Assembly (NCBI GenBank): GCA_035458585.1
Contig: DATHZN010000111.1
Span: 1 to 41,335 of the forward strand
Direction: 5' to 3'
Length of the DNA: 41,335 nt
DNA from: Marinobacterium_E sp035458585
Lineage (GTDB): Bacteria; Pseudomonadota; Gammaproteobacteria; Pseudomonadales; Balneatricaceae
Part shown: positions 24,606 to 33,608 of the stretch, piece after piece
How the letters are laid out: each line of letters opens with the position of its first letter
Numbering within the stretch: position 1 is the first letter of the stretch
The notes under the pieces: model-generated
Told to the model about the DNA's origin: nothing
The model's database searches: none
The model's input: only the letters and a program-made list of their open reading frames with translations
Position numbers and translations under genes: made by a program

Positions 24606-26789
24606 TCATACTCGAGCAGGTCGGCGTTGATGCTGCCAACTGAGTACGACCACCGTTAGTATCAACAGCGCTCCTAGGATATTAGCGACAATATTGAGCG
24701 GCCAGAATGATCCGACTACTCCTGCAGCGATCAGAGGCCAGTACCAGAGTTTAACGGGGCCCTCTGCATAGTTCTGAATGGTCACATTCAGGCCATAAAT
24801 ACCAAACAGTGCGAAGAAGCCCAGCTGACATATTTCCATCCAGTTACCGCTGATCAGTGGGGTATATGCGAACATCATGGGCACGATATATAGGCCCTTA
24901 GCCAGTTTCCAAGCTTGAAATCCGGTCGCCATAGGTGGCGACTTGGCTATACCTGCTGCAGTAAATGCTGCCAAGCAAACTGGCGGAGTGACATTTGAGT
25001 CCTGACTTAGCCAGAAGATGATCAGATGAGCGATCAGCAGGAAAGTAGTCAGTTGCTCGGTATCAACGAGCAGAGGACGCAAGGTGACAGCTACCTCGAA
25101 AGGAATAGCTGCCATGAGCTGCACCGCCTCATCAGGAGTCAATCCCGCTGCGAGTTTGGCAACAAGGGGACTATCAACCAGGGAAAACATGGCGAGTTGT
25201 ATCGGATCGCTGATTCCCGCCACCAACATATCAACGATGAGAGTATCCGCTAATATTCCTGCAAGGGCCGGCGCACAAAGGATAGCGAGGATAATGTAGG
25301 CCGCCGTTACGGGTAGTCCCATGCCCAGTACCAGTGATGCCAGGGCGATCAACAAAATTGCGATGATCACAGAACCTTGGGACCACTGGGCGATCATCAG
25401 TGAAAAGCCGTTACCTATACCACTGGTAACGATCGCATTGTTCATGATGCCGATTGAGACCAGCAGCACCCCCGTCATGATTGAGGCGGCCATGCCCAGC
25501 ATGAAAGCGTTGGCAATCCGTTTCGGGGTCATCACATTGGTAGCAAGTTGCTTGATCCCCAGAATCTTAGATGCCAAGAACGAGCACCAAGAGACAATGA
25601 CCAGACTAGCGATAGCCCAGCAGGCCGCAAAGCTCGGTGTAACGCCTGACATCAACAGCACTATCATCACGCTGAGCGGCAGCAGAAACACCAGTCCTCC
25701 CGAGACGATCTTGGCCCTGTCGACCCTCATGTCGACACCTTCCCCAACGTTGTGCTTAATCGCTTCAATTCGGACGATAAACGCCACTGATAAAAAGTAG
25801 AGTATTGCCGGTACCACTGATACGGCCACGATATCTGCGTAGGGGATAGCGGTATAACTCGCCATAACAAACGCACCAGCACCCATAATAGGTGGCATGA
25901 TCTGTCCACCGGTTGATGCGGCGGCCTCTACACCACCAGCAAAACGTCCGCGAAAACCGTTGGATTTCATCAAAGGAATCGTAATGACTCCAGTGGACGC
26001 GGTGTTTGCAATTGCAGACCCACTGATTGTGCCGGTTAGAGCTGAGGAGATGATGGCGACAAAGCCCGCACCACCGCGTACCCGACCGGCAACGACTTTA
26101 GATACCTCGATAACGAAATCGCTGGCGCCAGAGGCGACCAAAAAGCCGCCGAAAATCATAAACAGGGTGATACTGGATGAGGATATTAGCGCGAGTATCC
26201 CGAACATCCCTTCGTCGTTGTAGAGCGAGCGAAAGAGAACGTCGTTGGCAGGGAGACTAGCCGCACGAAACACGCCAGGAAGATGTTCACCCAAAAACAG
26301 AATATAGGCCAGTGAGAGTAAGATCAGTATGGGTATGACCCATCCTGAAACGCGGCGTGAGAGATCGATCGCCGCGAACAGCAAAAAAAGCCCTGCCGTC
26401 CAGTCGATGGCATTGAACTGCCAGGACTGACCCGTAATAGCCAGCGTATCCTCGTAGATCCGATCGACGGACCCCGCTACCCACAGAGCGGCTAGTAGAA
26501 TGAGAGCACCGTAGATCAGATCCAATAGCAACGAGGTTTGGCTCCTAACGCTGCGTTGAAACCCGGTGTGAACTACGCTAGCTAACAGCGCAAAGCCGCC
26601 AAAATGAATGGCGTTTTGCCATATAGTCTGCTCATTAATAAAAAGGCTGGTGGCGATGTGCCACAGTCCGAAAGCGATCGCAAACGCAGCGATTGCCCAC
26701 TCCAACACGCTTCTGTCTGAACCATCAAGGTTAAGCAGGTATTCGCGTGTGACCCTGCGGTGAGTTGGTGGTGTTTTCGAACTGTTCAT
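24606..26789 (-). CDS. TRAP transporter fused permease (4TM/12TM)
   Basis: Ion-gradient-driven uptake permease in which the small DctQ-type and large DctM-type membrane subunits are fused. The N-terminal third has several TM helices (DctQ-like). The rest is the DctM-like domain with segments such as GRVRGGAGFVAIISSALTG, SGSAIANTASTG and EAAASTGGQIMPP that line the transport core, and a further group of helices at the C-terminus. Fused permeases of this kind pair with TAXI-type binding proteins, and the TAXI gene is directly upstream. Start is the ATG at 26789 with AGGGGA seven bases before it, in preference to a TTG nine codons earlier. The substrate is unknown; TAXI systems studied so far transport glutamate, alpha-ketoglutarate or related acids. 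Confidence 0.93.
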   Translation of the reverse strand: MNSSKTPPTHRRVTREYLLNLDGSDRSVLEWAIAAFAIAFGLWHIATSLFINEQTIWQNAIHFGGFALLASVVHTGFQRSVRSQTSLLLDLIYGALILLAALWVAGSVDRIYEDTLAITGQSWQFNAIDWTAGLFLLFAAIDLSRRVSGWVIPILILLSLAYILFLGEHLPGVFRAASLPANDVLFRSLYNDEGMFGILALISSSSITLFMIFGGFLVASGASDFVIEVSKVVAGRVRGGAGFVAIISSALTGTISGSAIANTASTGVITIPLMKSNGFRGRFAGGVEAAASTGGQIMPPIMGAGAFVMASYTAIPYADIVAVSVVPAILYFLSVAFIVRIEAIKHNVGEGVDMRVDRAKIVSGGLVFLLPLSVMIVLLMSGVTPSFAACWAIASLVIVSWCSFLASKILGIKQLATNVMTPKRIANAFMLGMAASIMTGVLLVSIGIMNNAIVTSGIGNGFSLMIAQWSQGSVIIAILLIALASLVLGMGLPVTAAYIILAILCAPALAGILADTLIVDMLVAGISDPIQLAMFSLVDSPLVAKLAAGLTPDEAVQLMAAIPFEVAVTLRPLLVDTEQLTTFLLIAHLIIFWLSQDSNVTPPVCLAAFTAAGIAKSPPMATGFQAWKLAKGLYIVPMMFAYTPLISGNWMEICQLGFFALFGIYGLNVTIQNYAEGPVKLWYWPLIAAGVVGSFWPLNIVANILGALLILTVVVLSWQHQRRPARV

Positions 26790-26823
26790 TCCGATATCCC
26801 CTTGTGCGAGGCTCAATACGAAA

Positions 26824-26851
26824 AGGGTCGACCTATGCCAGCGTCGACCCT
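26824..26851 (-). terminator. Hairpin between TAXI receptor and TRAP permease
   Basis: AGGGTCGAC (26824-26832) is the perfect reverse complement of 26843-26851, a 9-bp stem. Read on the minus strand it is followed by TTTTCG, so it looks like a weak intrinsic terminator. Lying between the receptor gene and the permease gene, it would let the receptor be made in excess over the permease. Confidence 0.6.
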
Positions 26852-26869
26852 AAGGTTCTCTGTCGCAAA

Positions 26870-27868
26870 TTACTTCGCAATGAGACGATCAGGTATGGTT
26901 AACCCCATCTCTTGGTAGTAACGCGCTGCACCTGGATGCAGAGGGGCGGGAAGGCCTGCAATCGCAGCATCGATATTCATGGCGTTGGTAGCCGGATGAA
27001 TCGCCTGTAGGAAGCTGAGGTTCTCGTACATCGTTTTAGTCAGCTTGTAGACATCATCCTCAGGCACTGAAGCATTGACTGCAAGGAAGTTTGGCTGAGC
27101 AACGGTGTTGATATCCTTCGTCTGACCCGGATAAGTGCCAGCCGCAATCGTGTAAGGTGTCCAGAGATCGCGACCACCATCCATCTTGGCACGCTCTTCA
27201 TCAGTGACGTCCAGAATGGTGAACTTGCCCTCGTTAGAGGCCATCAACTTGGTGATTGCGCCAGTCGGGACGCCCGATGGAATACCGGCACCAATAATCT
27301 GGCCGTTAGCCAAAGCATCCGCAGTAGGGCCGTAGCCTCCATACATCAATTCATAGTCAGTTTCGGCATCGATTCCCAGACCTGCCAGCAGGACTTTGTT
27401 TGACCCCAGGGTACCAGAGTTCTTGGCACCCATTCCCATAGCGCCACCCTTAGCCGAGACCATGTCTGACATCGTACCTGACTGCACATTGCCATTCGCC
27501 AGGACAAACTGTTCTACGTTTTGCCACAGCATTGTAACTGAACGAAGGTTCTCCTGCGGAGCCGTCACGGGACCAGTACCGGTGACCGCATAAGAGCCAT
27601 AAAGACCTTGGAGTATTGCGAAGTCAGCGGTACCTGCGCCCAATGCCTGCACGTTCGCGCCAGATCCGGCGGAGTTAACCGCCGTGAGACTAAATTTCTC
27701 TTTCGGCAGAAGCTTGATTTTGCTCAGCGTAGAGATCGCTGTACCGACAGGATGGTAGGTGCCGCCGGTTGAGGCTGTATTGAGGACATAGTCGCGATCC
27801 TCAGCCTGAACGCCAATAGCTGCGGCGGCCAGCATGATTCCACTTACCAGTTTGGTGATTTTTTTCAT
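26870..27868 (-). CDS. TAXI-family TRAP solute-binding protein
   Basis: Periplasmic receptor that captures the substrate for the TRAP permease. The signal peptide is MKKITKLVSGIMLAAAAIG, likely cut after VQA. The TAXI fold signature appears right after it (LNTASTGGTYHPVGTAIS, with the pocket glycine-threonine segment), followed by SAGSGANVQALGAGTADFAILQ. 332 residues is typical. AGAGG sits about eight bases upstream of the ATG. It is the first gene of the two-gene transport unit and diverges from the dehydrogenase gene over a 468-bp gap. Confidence 0.94.
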   Translation of the reverse strand: MKKITKLVSGIMLAAAAIGVQAEDRDYVLNTASTGGTYHPVGTAISTLSKIKLLPKEKFSLTAVNSAGSGANVQALGAGTADFAILQGLYGSYAVTGTGPVTAPQENLRSVTMLWQNVEQFVLANGNVQSGTMSDMVSAKGGAMGMGAKNSGTLGSNKVLLAGLGIDAETDYELMYGGYGPTADALANGQIIGAGIPSGVPTGAITKLMASNEGKFTILDVTDEERAKMDGGRDLWTPYTIAAGTYPGQTKDINTVAQPNFLAVNASVPEDDVYKLTKTMYENLSFLQAIHPATNAMNIDAAIAGLPAPLHPGAARYYQEMGLTIPDRLIAK

Positions 27869-28336
27869 TATTGGGTTACCTCTTTTGGTCAGGGTTTAGC
27901 TCACTCAAGTGTGGCTTTTTTCTTGTAAAAATCCACTCTCTTACGGTCTTTCAGGTTAATCCGATGTGGTCTCCTTGGACTGCTGATATCCATCCGCCCA
28001 TCGGTAAGAGCCGAATATGCGCTTAATCTAATTTGTCAGCCGGTACGGTCGCTACCGAATCCTGTACTCCCTAGTCGAGCCCATAGATCAGCCGCTTCAG
28101 GTCGGCTCACGGCGCTCTCAAAATCTCAGTTGCGAGAAAGAGATCGGTGTTCCTTTGCCTCAAATTACAGCTAAGGGACGAATAGGCTCAACATCTAAAG
28201 TTGCGACCAAGCTACTTATTCTCAATAATCCGGTCAAGCGTTTCGTATAAGCCCTGTTTCTCTGAAGCCAAATCGCTCCGGGAGTCGTAACAGTGCGCTG
28301 TAAAATAATTTAGCTGTCAATTGAAGGATTTAGACT
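27869..28336. other. Divergent intergenic region, regulatory content unresolved
   Basis: A 468-bp gap between the TAXI receptor (minus) and the dehydrogenase (plus). No gene-like frame is evident. Near the TAXI side, GTGTGGCTTTTT (about 27910-27921) and AAAAATCCACTC (about 27928-27939) can form an imperfect stem in the leader. On the dehydrogenase side, GAAGGA at about 28323-28328 is its ribosome site. I cannot identify promoters with confidence, nor a known riboswitch fold. The length suggests regulated expression of both sides. Confidence 0.4.
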
Positions 28337-29125
28337 ATGGATCTGGGATTAAAAGGCCGCGTAGCGGTAGTGATGGGCGCCTCTCAGGGGCTAGGCAAAG
28401 CCAGTGCGCAACAACTGGCAGCAGAGGGTACCGAGGTTGTGCTGGTATCCCGTTCGGCAGATAAATTGGAGTCGGTGAAGAGTGAGATTGAGGCCGCTGG
28501 CGGCACTGCGCGAGTGAAGACATGCGATCTGTTTGATGCTGCCTCTCGCGCAGAACTCTGTGAATTCATCGGCTCTTTAGAGAAGCTTGACGTGTTGGTA
28601 GCTAACTCAGGGGGACCCGCCCCTGGCATGGCGCCTGGAATAGCCTCCGATGTCTGGACCCGAGAATTCGATGCGATGGTCCTAGGGCTTATCGAAATCA
28701 TCGACGCGGGCGTAGCTAAGATGAAGCAGAACGGCTACGGTCGAGTTTTAGTTATCGGTTCCTCAGGTATTGTCACTCCAATTCCAAAGTTGGCTGTCTC
28801 CAACACCTTGCGGTCAGCGGTTGCGGGCTATGTGAAAACATTATCTGAGCAGGTGGCATCAATGGGTATCACCTGCAATATGGTTCTACCTGGTAGGATC
28901 GAAACGCCACGAACGCAAGCGATTGATAAAGGCACGGCGGCAAACATGGGTATCAGCGTGGAAGAGGCAAGAAAGCTCTCCGTCTCTACAATACCAATGG
29001 GACGTTACGGCGACCCAGAAGAGTTCGGTGCAGTAGTCGCCTTCTTAGCGGGCCAACCTGCAGCCTATATCACGGGTAGTCAGATTCGAGTCGACGGCGG
29101 CGCGATTAAGTCAATCAATGCATAA
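28337..29125 (+). CDS. Short-chain dehydrogenase/reductase with atypical active site
   Basis: A 262-residue Rossmann-fold oxidoreductase. The nucleotide-binding motif is GASQGLG (14-20), and NSGGP (90-94) replaces the usual NNAG. The active-site serine is S142 or S143. Where the catalytic Tyr-x-x-x-Lys belongs, the sequence reads SNTLRS (155-160), so the tyrosine is replaced by asparagine (N156) and the lysine position is not lysine. This SN-x-LR variant recurs in a subgroup annotated as 3-oxoacyl-ACP reductase-like, from memory. The later NMVLPGRIETPR and ITGSQIRVDGG are normal. The substrate is unknown, and standard SDR chemistry should not be assumed. It is a lone gene followed by a strong terminator. 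Confidence 0.88.
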   Translation: MDLGLKGRVAVVMGASQGLGKASAQQLAAEGTEVVLVSRSADKLESVKSEIEAAGGTARVKTCDLFDAASRAELCEFIGSLEKLDVLVANSGGPAPGMAPGIASDVWTREFDAMVLGLIEIIDAGVAKMKQNGYGRVLVIGSSGIVTPIPKLAVSNTLRSAVAGYVKTLSEQVASMGITCNMVLPGRIETPRTQAIDKGTAANMGISVEEARKLSVSTIPMGRYGDPEEFGAVVAFLAGQPAAYITGSQIRVDGGAIKSINA

Positions 29126-29140
29126 ACTGTAAGTGATCAA

Positions 29141-29190
29141 GGGTGAGCGTTCAGGGGCTCAGTTTATGTGCTCCCCACGCCCACCCTTTA
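29141..29190 (+). terminator. Long GC-rich stem with T-rich tail
   Basis: GGGTGAGCG at 29141-29149 pairs with CGCCCACCC ending at 29186 (one mismatch), and GGGG inside pairs with CCCC just before it. TTTAT follows. It begins 16 bases after the dehydrogenase stop, which fits an intrinsic terminator for that gene. Confidence 0.65.
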
Positions 29191-29200
29191 TGCTGATGAT

Positions 29201-29219
29201 GAGGCATCATGCCTCTTTT
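29201..29219 (+). terminator. Second short hairpin with TTTT
   Basis: GAGGC (29201-29205) and GCCTC (29211-29215) form a 5-bp stem with loop ATCAT, followed by TTTT. It probably backs up the stem just upstream. The remaining sequence to 29440 shows no gene and no clear promoter, although the promoter of the kinase must lie there. Confidence 0.4.
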
Positions 29220-29440
29220 GTGACCTACTTTTGCGACGGGCCTGAGCAACGTCCTACAACCGGCAGCCCATATTCAATAAACTGTTAGCAGCTTTTATTG
29301 ACGCCCTATTGATATCCCTAACCAGAGTCAGATTCAGAGTCCTAGGCACTGGCCAAGTGGTGGGTGTGGTATTTTGCCAATTCCGCAATACTGACCTAGA
29401 TTGAGAGAAGAATAATAACAGTACCTCTAATGGTCTAAAA

Positions 29441-31774
29441 TTGAAGCTTAAGACGCTAATAATCTTATATTCCGCGATCGCCACGGTCTTTATATGTGTT
29501 GCGGTGCTCAGTCTCGTTAAGCTTGAAAACACCCGCCTCCAAAATCAACAAGCTCTGCTTGACGCCTCCAACGTGAGGTCGCAAATCGCACAATTACAGC
29601 AGCTACTGACAGACAGAGAAACGGGGCAAAGAGGTTATCTGGTGACGGGCTCCCCGCTGTTTTTGCAGCCTTATTTTGAAGCAGAGGCCAGTATTGATGA
29701 GGTTCTTACCCTGCTCGAGGGCAGCTTTGATGCCCGCGCCTGGAGTAGGCTAAATGAACTGGTTGACGGACAGCAGGCACACCTGCAAGAGACTATTGAG
29801 CTTGCTGATCGGGGTGACACTCAGACTGCACAAAGTTTGACGATGTCAGGGCGCGGCAAAGCAATAATGGATGAGGTTCGGACCATCGCGCTTGATGGAT
29901 TGAACCGTTACGAAGTTAAGTCGGTAGAAACTGGAAAGTCTCTCCAGAATTGGACCTTGGCACTTAATACACTGCTGTATCTGAGTGCCTTGGTGGTGGC
30001 CTTTCTGATACTACTCCCCGCTATTTTTCTGCAACGAAACATTGTCAGACCGTTAAATTGGCTCGAGATTCAACTGCAGAAGTTTGCTGCCGCAGAGATT
30101 GATAAGGTGGATAGGGTGCAGACTCGAATCGACGAGATACGTCAGTTTTCGAACCGAATAACAACGACTGCAGCTGCTCTGAAGAAAACGGAGCTGGATC
30201 TTCAGGAGACCACCAACAGGAGTCACGACTATCTCTCTGGGATAATTGACGCAGTGCCAGATGCGCTAATCATAACTGATGATCAGGCGCACATCGTCCG
30301 GTGCAATAGCGATACCGAAAGTCTATTCGGTTACAGCCAGTCAGAGTTAATCGGTCAGCCAGTTGAGATCCTGTTACCGGAAGATCTCCGGGTGACGCAC
30401 AAAGCGTTACGAGAGGAGTTTTTGAGAAAACCTAAAGACCGGCCGATGGGTTCGGGACCTCGATTTGTCGGTTTGGCCAAGGATGGGACCAGGCTTCCAC
30501 TCGCGATATCGCTCAATCTTTTTGCCTCATCAGAGGGTAAGCAAATCATTTTGAGCCTGCGTGACGTCAGCGAAATCCGCAACACTCAGCGCTTGCTGGA
30601 GAAAACCGTTGAGGATCTTAAAGATTTAGAAACCAAGCGCAATCAGATATTCGGCATGGTGGCCCATGAACTACGTACTCCAGTCGCTGCAATTAGCATG
30701 ATGGCTGATCAGCACGACGACACTGAATGGCTCAGGGATCGGAAAAGCCTCAGACGTACGGTCAATGATCTGCTTAACACCATTGATGACATGCGGTTAG
30801 TAATCAACCCCGACCTGAAACGGCCGATCCGTTCAGAGGTGTTTACGGTACAGGAGCTGAATGCCAGCGTCGCTGCCAATGTTGCTTCTATTGTCTCCTC
30901 CTCTGGGGTGCAGTACGAGCAGTCAAACGCTATACCCTTCATATTCAAAGAGGCTGAATTCCGCTCGGACACCTACAGGGTTAGGGTTGCTATTACCAAT
31001 ATTGTGAAAAACGCCTGCTTGCACTCACGTGGAACCAAAGTATGGATGGTATCGAGACTTTATATGGGACGCGATGGTCAGCAGTACCTCGAGTGGCTGG
31101 TGAAAGATGATGGTTTGGGGATTCCGGAGGATCAGCTTGATCGTCTTTTTGAGGCGGGAGAACGTGGCGATTCTAAAGCGGATGGATCGGGATTAGGGCT
31201 TTTTATCTCCAAAAGCTGGATTAAAGAGATCGGCGGAGAGATCGGATATCAGCGAGCTCGCGGCGGTGGCAGCTCGTTTAGCATTCGTATTCCCCTTCTG
31301 AGCTCGATCGAGTCAGAACTGACAGAGACAAAAGAGACTGATGACGGCAATGACTTACTAGACTCAGTTCTAGCAAATCTGAATATTCTCCTTGTGGAGG
31401 ACGAGACCATGCTCAGAATGTTGGGACAGAAACTCCTGTTACCTCTGGTGCATGACGTTCAGGTGGCGAGTAACGGTATGTCAGGATTAGCTGACTTTGA
31501 TCCGGAGTACCATGATCTTTTGTTGACGGATAATTTTATGCCTGAGATGTCTGGGGTTGAATTGATCAGCAAGTTACGCGCAAGTGGGTATTCTGGTCCA
31601 ATTGTCGGCGTGACAGCAGCCACCATAGGTGAGCAAAGTCAGGATATGCTTGTGGCGGGTGCCGATATAGTACTACCCAAACCCCTCACTAAAGCGCTTT
31701 TCAGACAGACAGTGGCAGAACTAATGGCTCTGGGGCACTTTGAGCGTTCGACCGAGGATGGAACTGAGCTATGA
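29441..31774 (+). CDS. CHASE3-PAS hybrid sensor histidine kinase
   Basis: A 777-residue hybrid kinase. TM1 is at about 8-27, followed by a periplasmic CHASE3-type domain (about 35-170, with the typical LLTDRETGQRGYLVTG) and TM2 at about 175-197. Next come a linker helix, a PAS domain (about 265-380), the phosphoacceptor domain with H409 in MVAHELRTP, the ATPase domain (NIVKNA, DDGLGIP, GSGLGLFIS), and a C-terminal receiver with D697 in LLTDNFMP. The start is TTG at 29441: upstream there is no ATG or GTG in frame before a stop at 29402, and no ribosome site is visible, so translation may be weak. The stop overlaps the start of the next gene (ATGA). Confidence 0.9.
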   Translation: MKLKTLIILYSAIATVFICVAVLSLVKLENTRLQNQQALLDASNVRSQIAQLQQLLTDRETGQRGYLVTGSPLFLQPYFEAEASIDEVLTLLEGSFDARAWSRLNELVDGQQAHLQETIELADRGDTQTAQSLTMSGRGKAIMDEVRTIALDGLNRYEVKSVETGKSLQNWTLALNTLLYLSALVVAFLILLPAIFLQRNIVRPLNWLEIQLQKFAAAEIDKVDRVQTRIDEIRQFSNRITTTAAALKKTELDLQETTNRSHDYLSGIIDAVPDALIITDDQAHIVRCNSDTESLFGYSQSELIGQPVEILLPEDLRVTHKALREEFLRKPKDRPMGSGPRFVGLAKDGTRLPLAISLNLFASSEGKQIILSLRDVSEIRNTQRLLEKTVEDLKDLETKRNQIFGMVAHELRTPVAAISMMADQHDDTEWLRDRKSLRRTVNDLLNTIDDMRLVINPDLKRPIRSEVFTVQELNASVAANVASIVSSSGVQYEQSNAIPFIFKEAEFRSDTYRVRVAITNIVKNACLHSRGTKVWMVSRLYMGRDGQQYLEWLVKDDGLGIPEDQLDRLFEAGERGDSKADGSGLGLFISKSWIKEIGGEIGYQRARGGGSSFSIRIPLLSSIESELTETKETDDGNDLLDSVLANLNILLVEDETMLRMLGQKLLLPLVHDVQVASNGMSGLADFDPEYHDLLLTDNFMPEMSGVELISKLRASGYSGPIVGVTAATIGEQSQDMLVAGADIVLPKPLTKALFRQTVAELMALGHFERSTEDGTEL

Positions 31775-32142
31775 GGGATCTGGAGTTAATTATCGTTGAG
31801 GATGATCCTATTTCACAATCGGTCTATCTGGATGCACTCGTGGGAACCGGATGCCACACTGCGTTTTGTGGCAGTGTTGCGTCGGCCGTCAGTCTGTCGT
31901 CGATGATCTTTCCCGATGTCGTGATCATGGATTTGGGACTACCGGACGGCAGCGGTGTCGAGGCGATAGCCAATATCCGCGGTACCTGTAAAACCCCTGC
32001 GCCCTACATCCTTGTAGTCACAGCGTCGACGAATTCAGCTCAGCACCAAGCCGCTCTGGAGGCCGGTGCAAAGAGCATTATGGTAAAGCCCATAGTCGAG
32101 GGCGAGGTTCGTCGAATTCTCGCACAGCTCTCAGATTCATAG
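31771..32142 (+). CDS. Single-domain response regulator
   Basis: A lone receiver of 123 residues with no output domain. The acidic pair is in IVEDDP, the phosphorylated aspartate in VVIMDLGLPDGSG, the switch threonine in VVTAST, and the lysine in IMVKPI. It overlaps the hybrid kinase by four bases, so the kinase is its likely phosphodonor. Lone receivers act by binding a partner or as a phosphate sink in a relay; no histidine phosphotransferase gene is nearby. Confidence 0.92.
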   Translation: MRDLELIIVEDDPISQSVYLDALVGTGCHTAFCGSVASAVSLSSMIFPDVVIMDLGLPDGSGVEAIANIRGTCKTPAPYILVVTASTNSAQHQAALEAGAKSIMVKPIVEGEVRRILAQLSDS

Positions 32143-32186
32143 CCCTTTAAGGGCGGCGAATGATGATTAGTTGTGCTTCGGATCCA

Positions 32187-33521
32187 TCATTGAGGATTTG
32201 GACGTCTGCGCTGCGGTGCTCGGCGGCTCTTTACGTCAGTCGCTTTGCCCTCTTTAGGGCCGGTGCTGCGACCCGGTGTGCGCCCTTGACGCATAGGTTG
32301 GTTTGCTCGTGCCTGCCCAGTTGCGGGTGACGTGCTCTTTGGCTTTTTCGGTTGGCGAGGCGCTTTGAGAGCGACTTCAGGTAAGGGATTGTTTGGTATG
32401 AATCCCTCCAGCTCACGCCGCTCAATTTTAGCTTGAGTCAGGCGCTCAATTTCGACCAGCAGGTCAAGCTCATCAGCTGATACCAGCGATACCGCTTCAC
32501 CCACGCTACCAGCACGGCCGGTGCGACCGATACGGTGTACATAGTCCTCTGAAACATTCGGCAGATCAAAATTGATTACGTGGGGCAGTTCCTTGATATC
32601 TATACCCCGCGCTGCGATATCGGTGGCTACCAGCACTTGAATCTCGCCATCCTTGAACTCTTGCAGCGCACGGGTACGAGCCCCTTGGCTTTTATTACCA
32701 TGGATGGCCGCCGCTTTGATGCCTGCCTTATCAAGCTGTGCGGCCAAACGGTTGGCACCATGCTTGGTCCGGCTGAAAACAAGTACCTGAAACCAGTTAT
32801 TGCGTTTGATGATTTCAATCAGAACCCTTGGCTTCGCGGCCTTGTCAACCGGGATAATCCACTGCTCGACCGTATGAGCTGTTGCGTTCTCAGGTGACAC
32901 AGAGACTTCAACAGGATTATGCACCAGGTCCTTTGCTAGCAGCTTGATCTCAGCAGAGAAGGTCGCAGAGAAGAGTAGGTTCTGACGTTGTTTTGGTAGC
33001 AGATTAAGAATTTTGCGAATGTCGCGGATGAAACCCATATCCAGCATGCGATCCGCCTCGTCGAGGACCAGTATTTCGACCTGGTCAAAGCGCACAGCAT
33101 TTTGGCTGTATAAGTCCAGTAAGCGTCCTGGAGTGGCAACCAAAAGATCAACACCGCCACGCAGTCGTTGCATCTGTGGGTTAATCTTCACACCGCCAAA
33201 GACCACTTCAGTTTTCAGCGAGGTGTGGCGGCCATAATACTGCGCGTTGTCCTGTACTTGTGCGGCCAGCTCGCGAGTTGGTGTCAGCACGAGTGCGCGG
33301 ACTGAGTTTGACCGTACTTTTTTGCCTTGCTGCAATATCTGCAACATGGGTAACACAAACCCCGCGGTCTTTCCTGTACCCGTTTGCGCAGCAGCCATGA
33401 CATCGCGCCCTTCGAGGACGGCTGGAATAGCGGCAGCCTGGATTGGAGTGGGTTCAAGGTAACCCTTTTCAGTAAGGGCTTGAAGAAGGTGGTCGGAAAG
33501 ACCAAGATCGGTAAATGACAT
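32187..33521 (-). CDS. rhlE: DEAD-box ATP-dependent RNA helicase, RhlE type
   Basis: RNA-remodelling helicase of the RhlE group, involved in ribosome assembly and RNA decay. All core motifs are visible: Q motif (EPTPIQ), AAQTGTGKT, PTRELA, GGVKI, TPGRLLD, DEAD, SATF, and VFSRTKHGANRLA, TDIAARGIDI, HRIGRTGRAG in the second domain. The C-terminal tail (about 380-444) is rich in Lys, Arg, Pro and Gln and is likely disordered and RNA-binding. The CDS has no close partner on either side. E. coli RhlE is of similar length. Confidence 0.93.
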   Translation of the reverse strand: MSFTDLGLSDHLLQALTEKGYLEPTPIQAAAIPAVLEGRDVMAAAQTGTGKTAGFVLPMLQILQQGKKVRSNSVRALVLTPTRELAAQVQDNAQYYGRHTSLKTEVVFGGVKINPQMQRLRGGVDLLVATPGRLLDLYSQNAVRFDQVEILVLDEADRMLDMGFIRDIRKILNLLPKQRQNLLFSATFSAEIKLLAKDLVHNPVEVSVSPENATAHTVEQWIIPVDKAAKPRVLIEIIKRNNWFQVLVFSRTKHGANRLAAQLDKAGIKAAAIHGNKSQGARTRALQEFKDGEIQVLVATDIAARGIDIKELPHVINFDLPNVSEDYVHRIGRTGRAGSVGEAVSLVSADELDLLVEIERLTQAKIERRELEGFIPNNPLPEVALKAPRQPKKPKSTSPATGQARANQPMRQGRTPGRSTGPKEGKATDVKSRRAPQRRRPNPQ

Positions 33522-33608
33522 TCTAAGGTGCTCTAAAGAGGGAAGGGGACTCTACCACAGAGAGGGTGCGGGCGGTGAGTAATTCACCCGCGTATCCCCG
33601 ATTATTGC

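Noticed and set aside
29441..31774. FixL-like haem PAS in the hybrid kinase (H320 at about the proximal-histidine position)
   Set aside because: The neighbouring arginines of FixL are not at the right spacing, and many non-haem PAS domains have a His here. Not enough to call a haem sensor.
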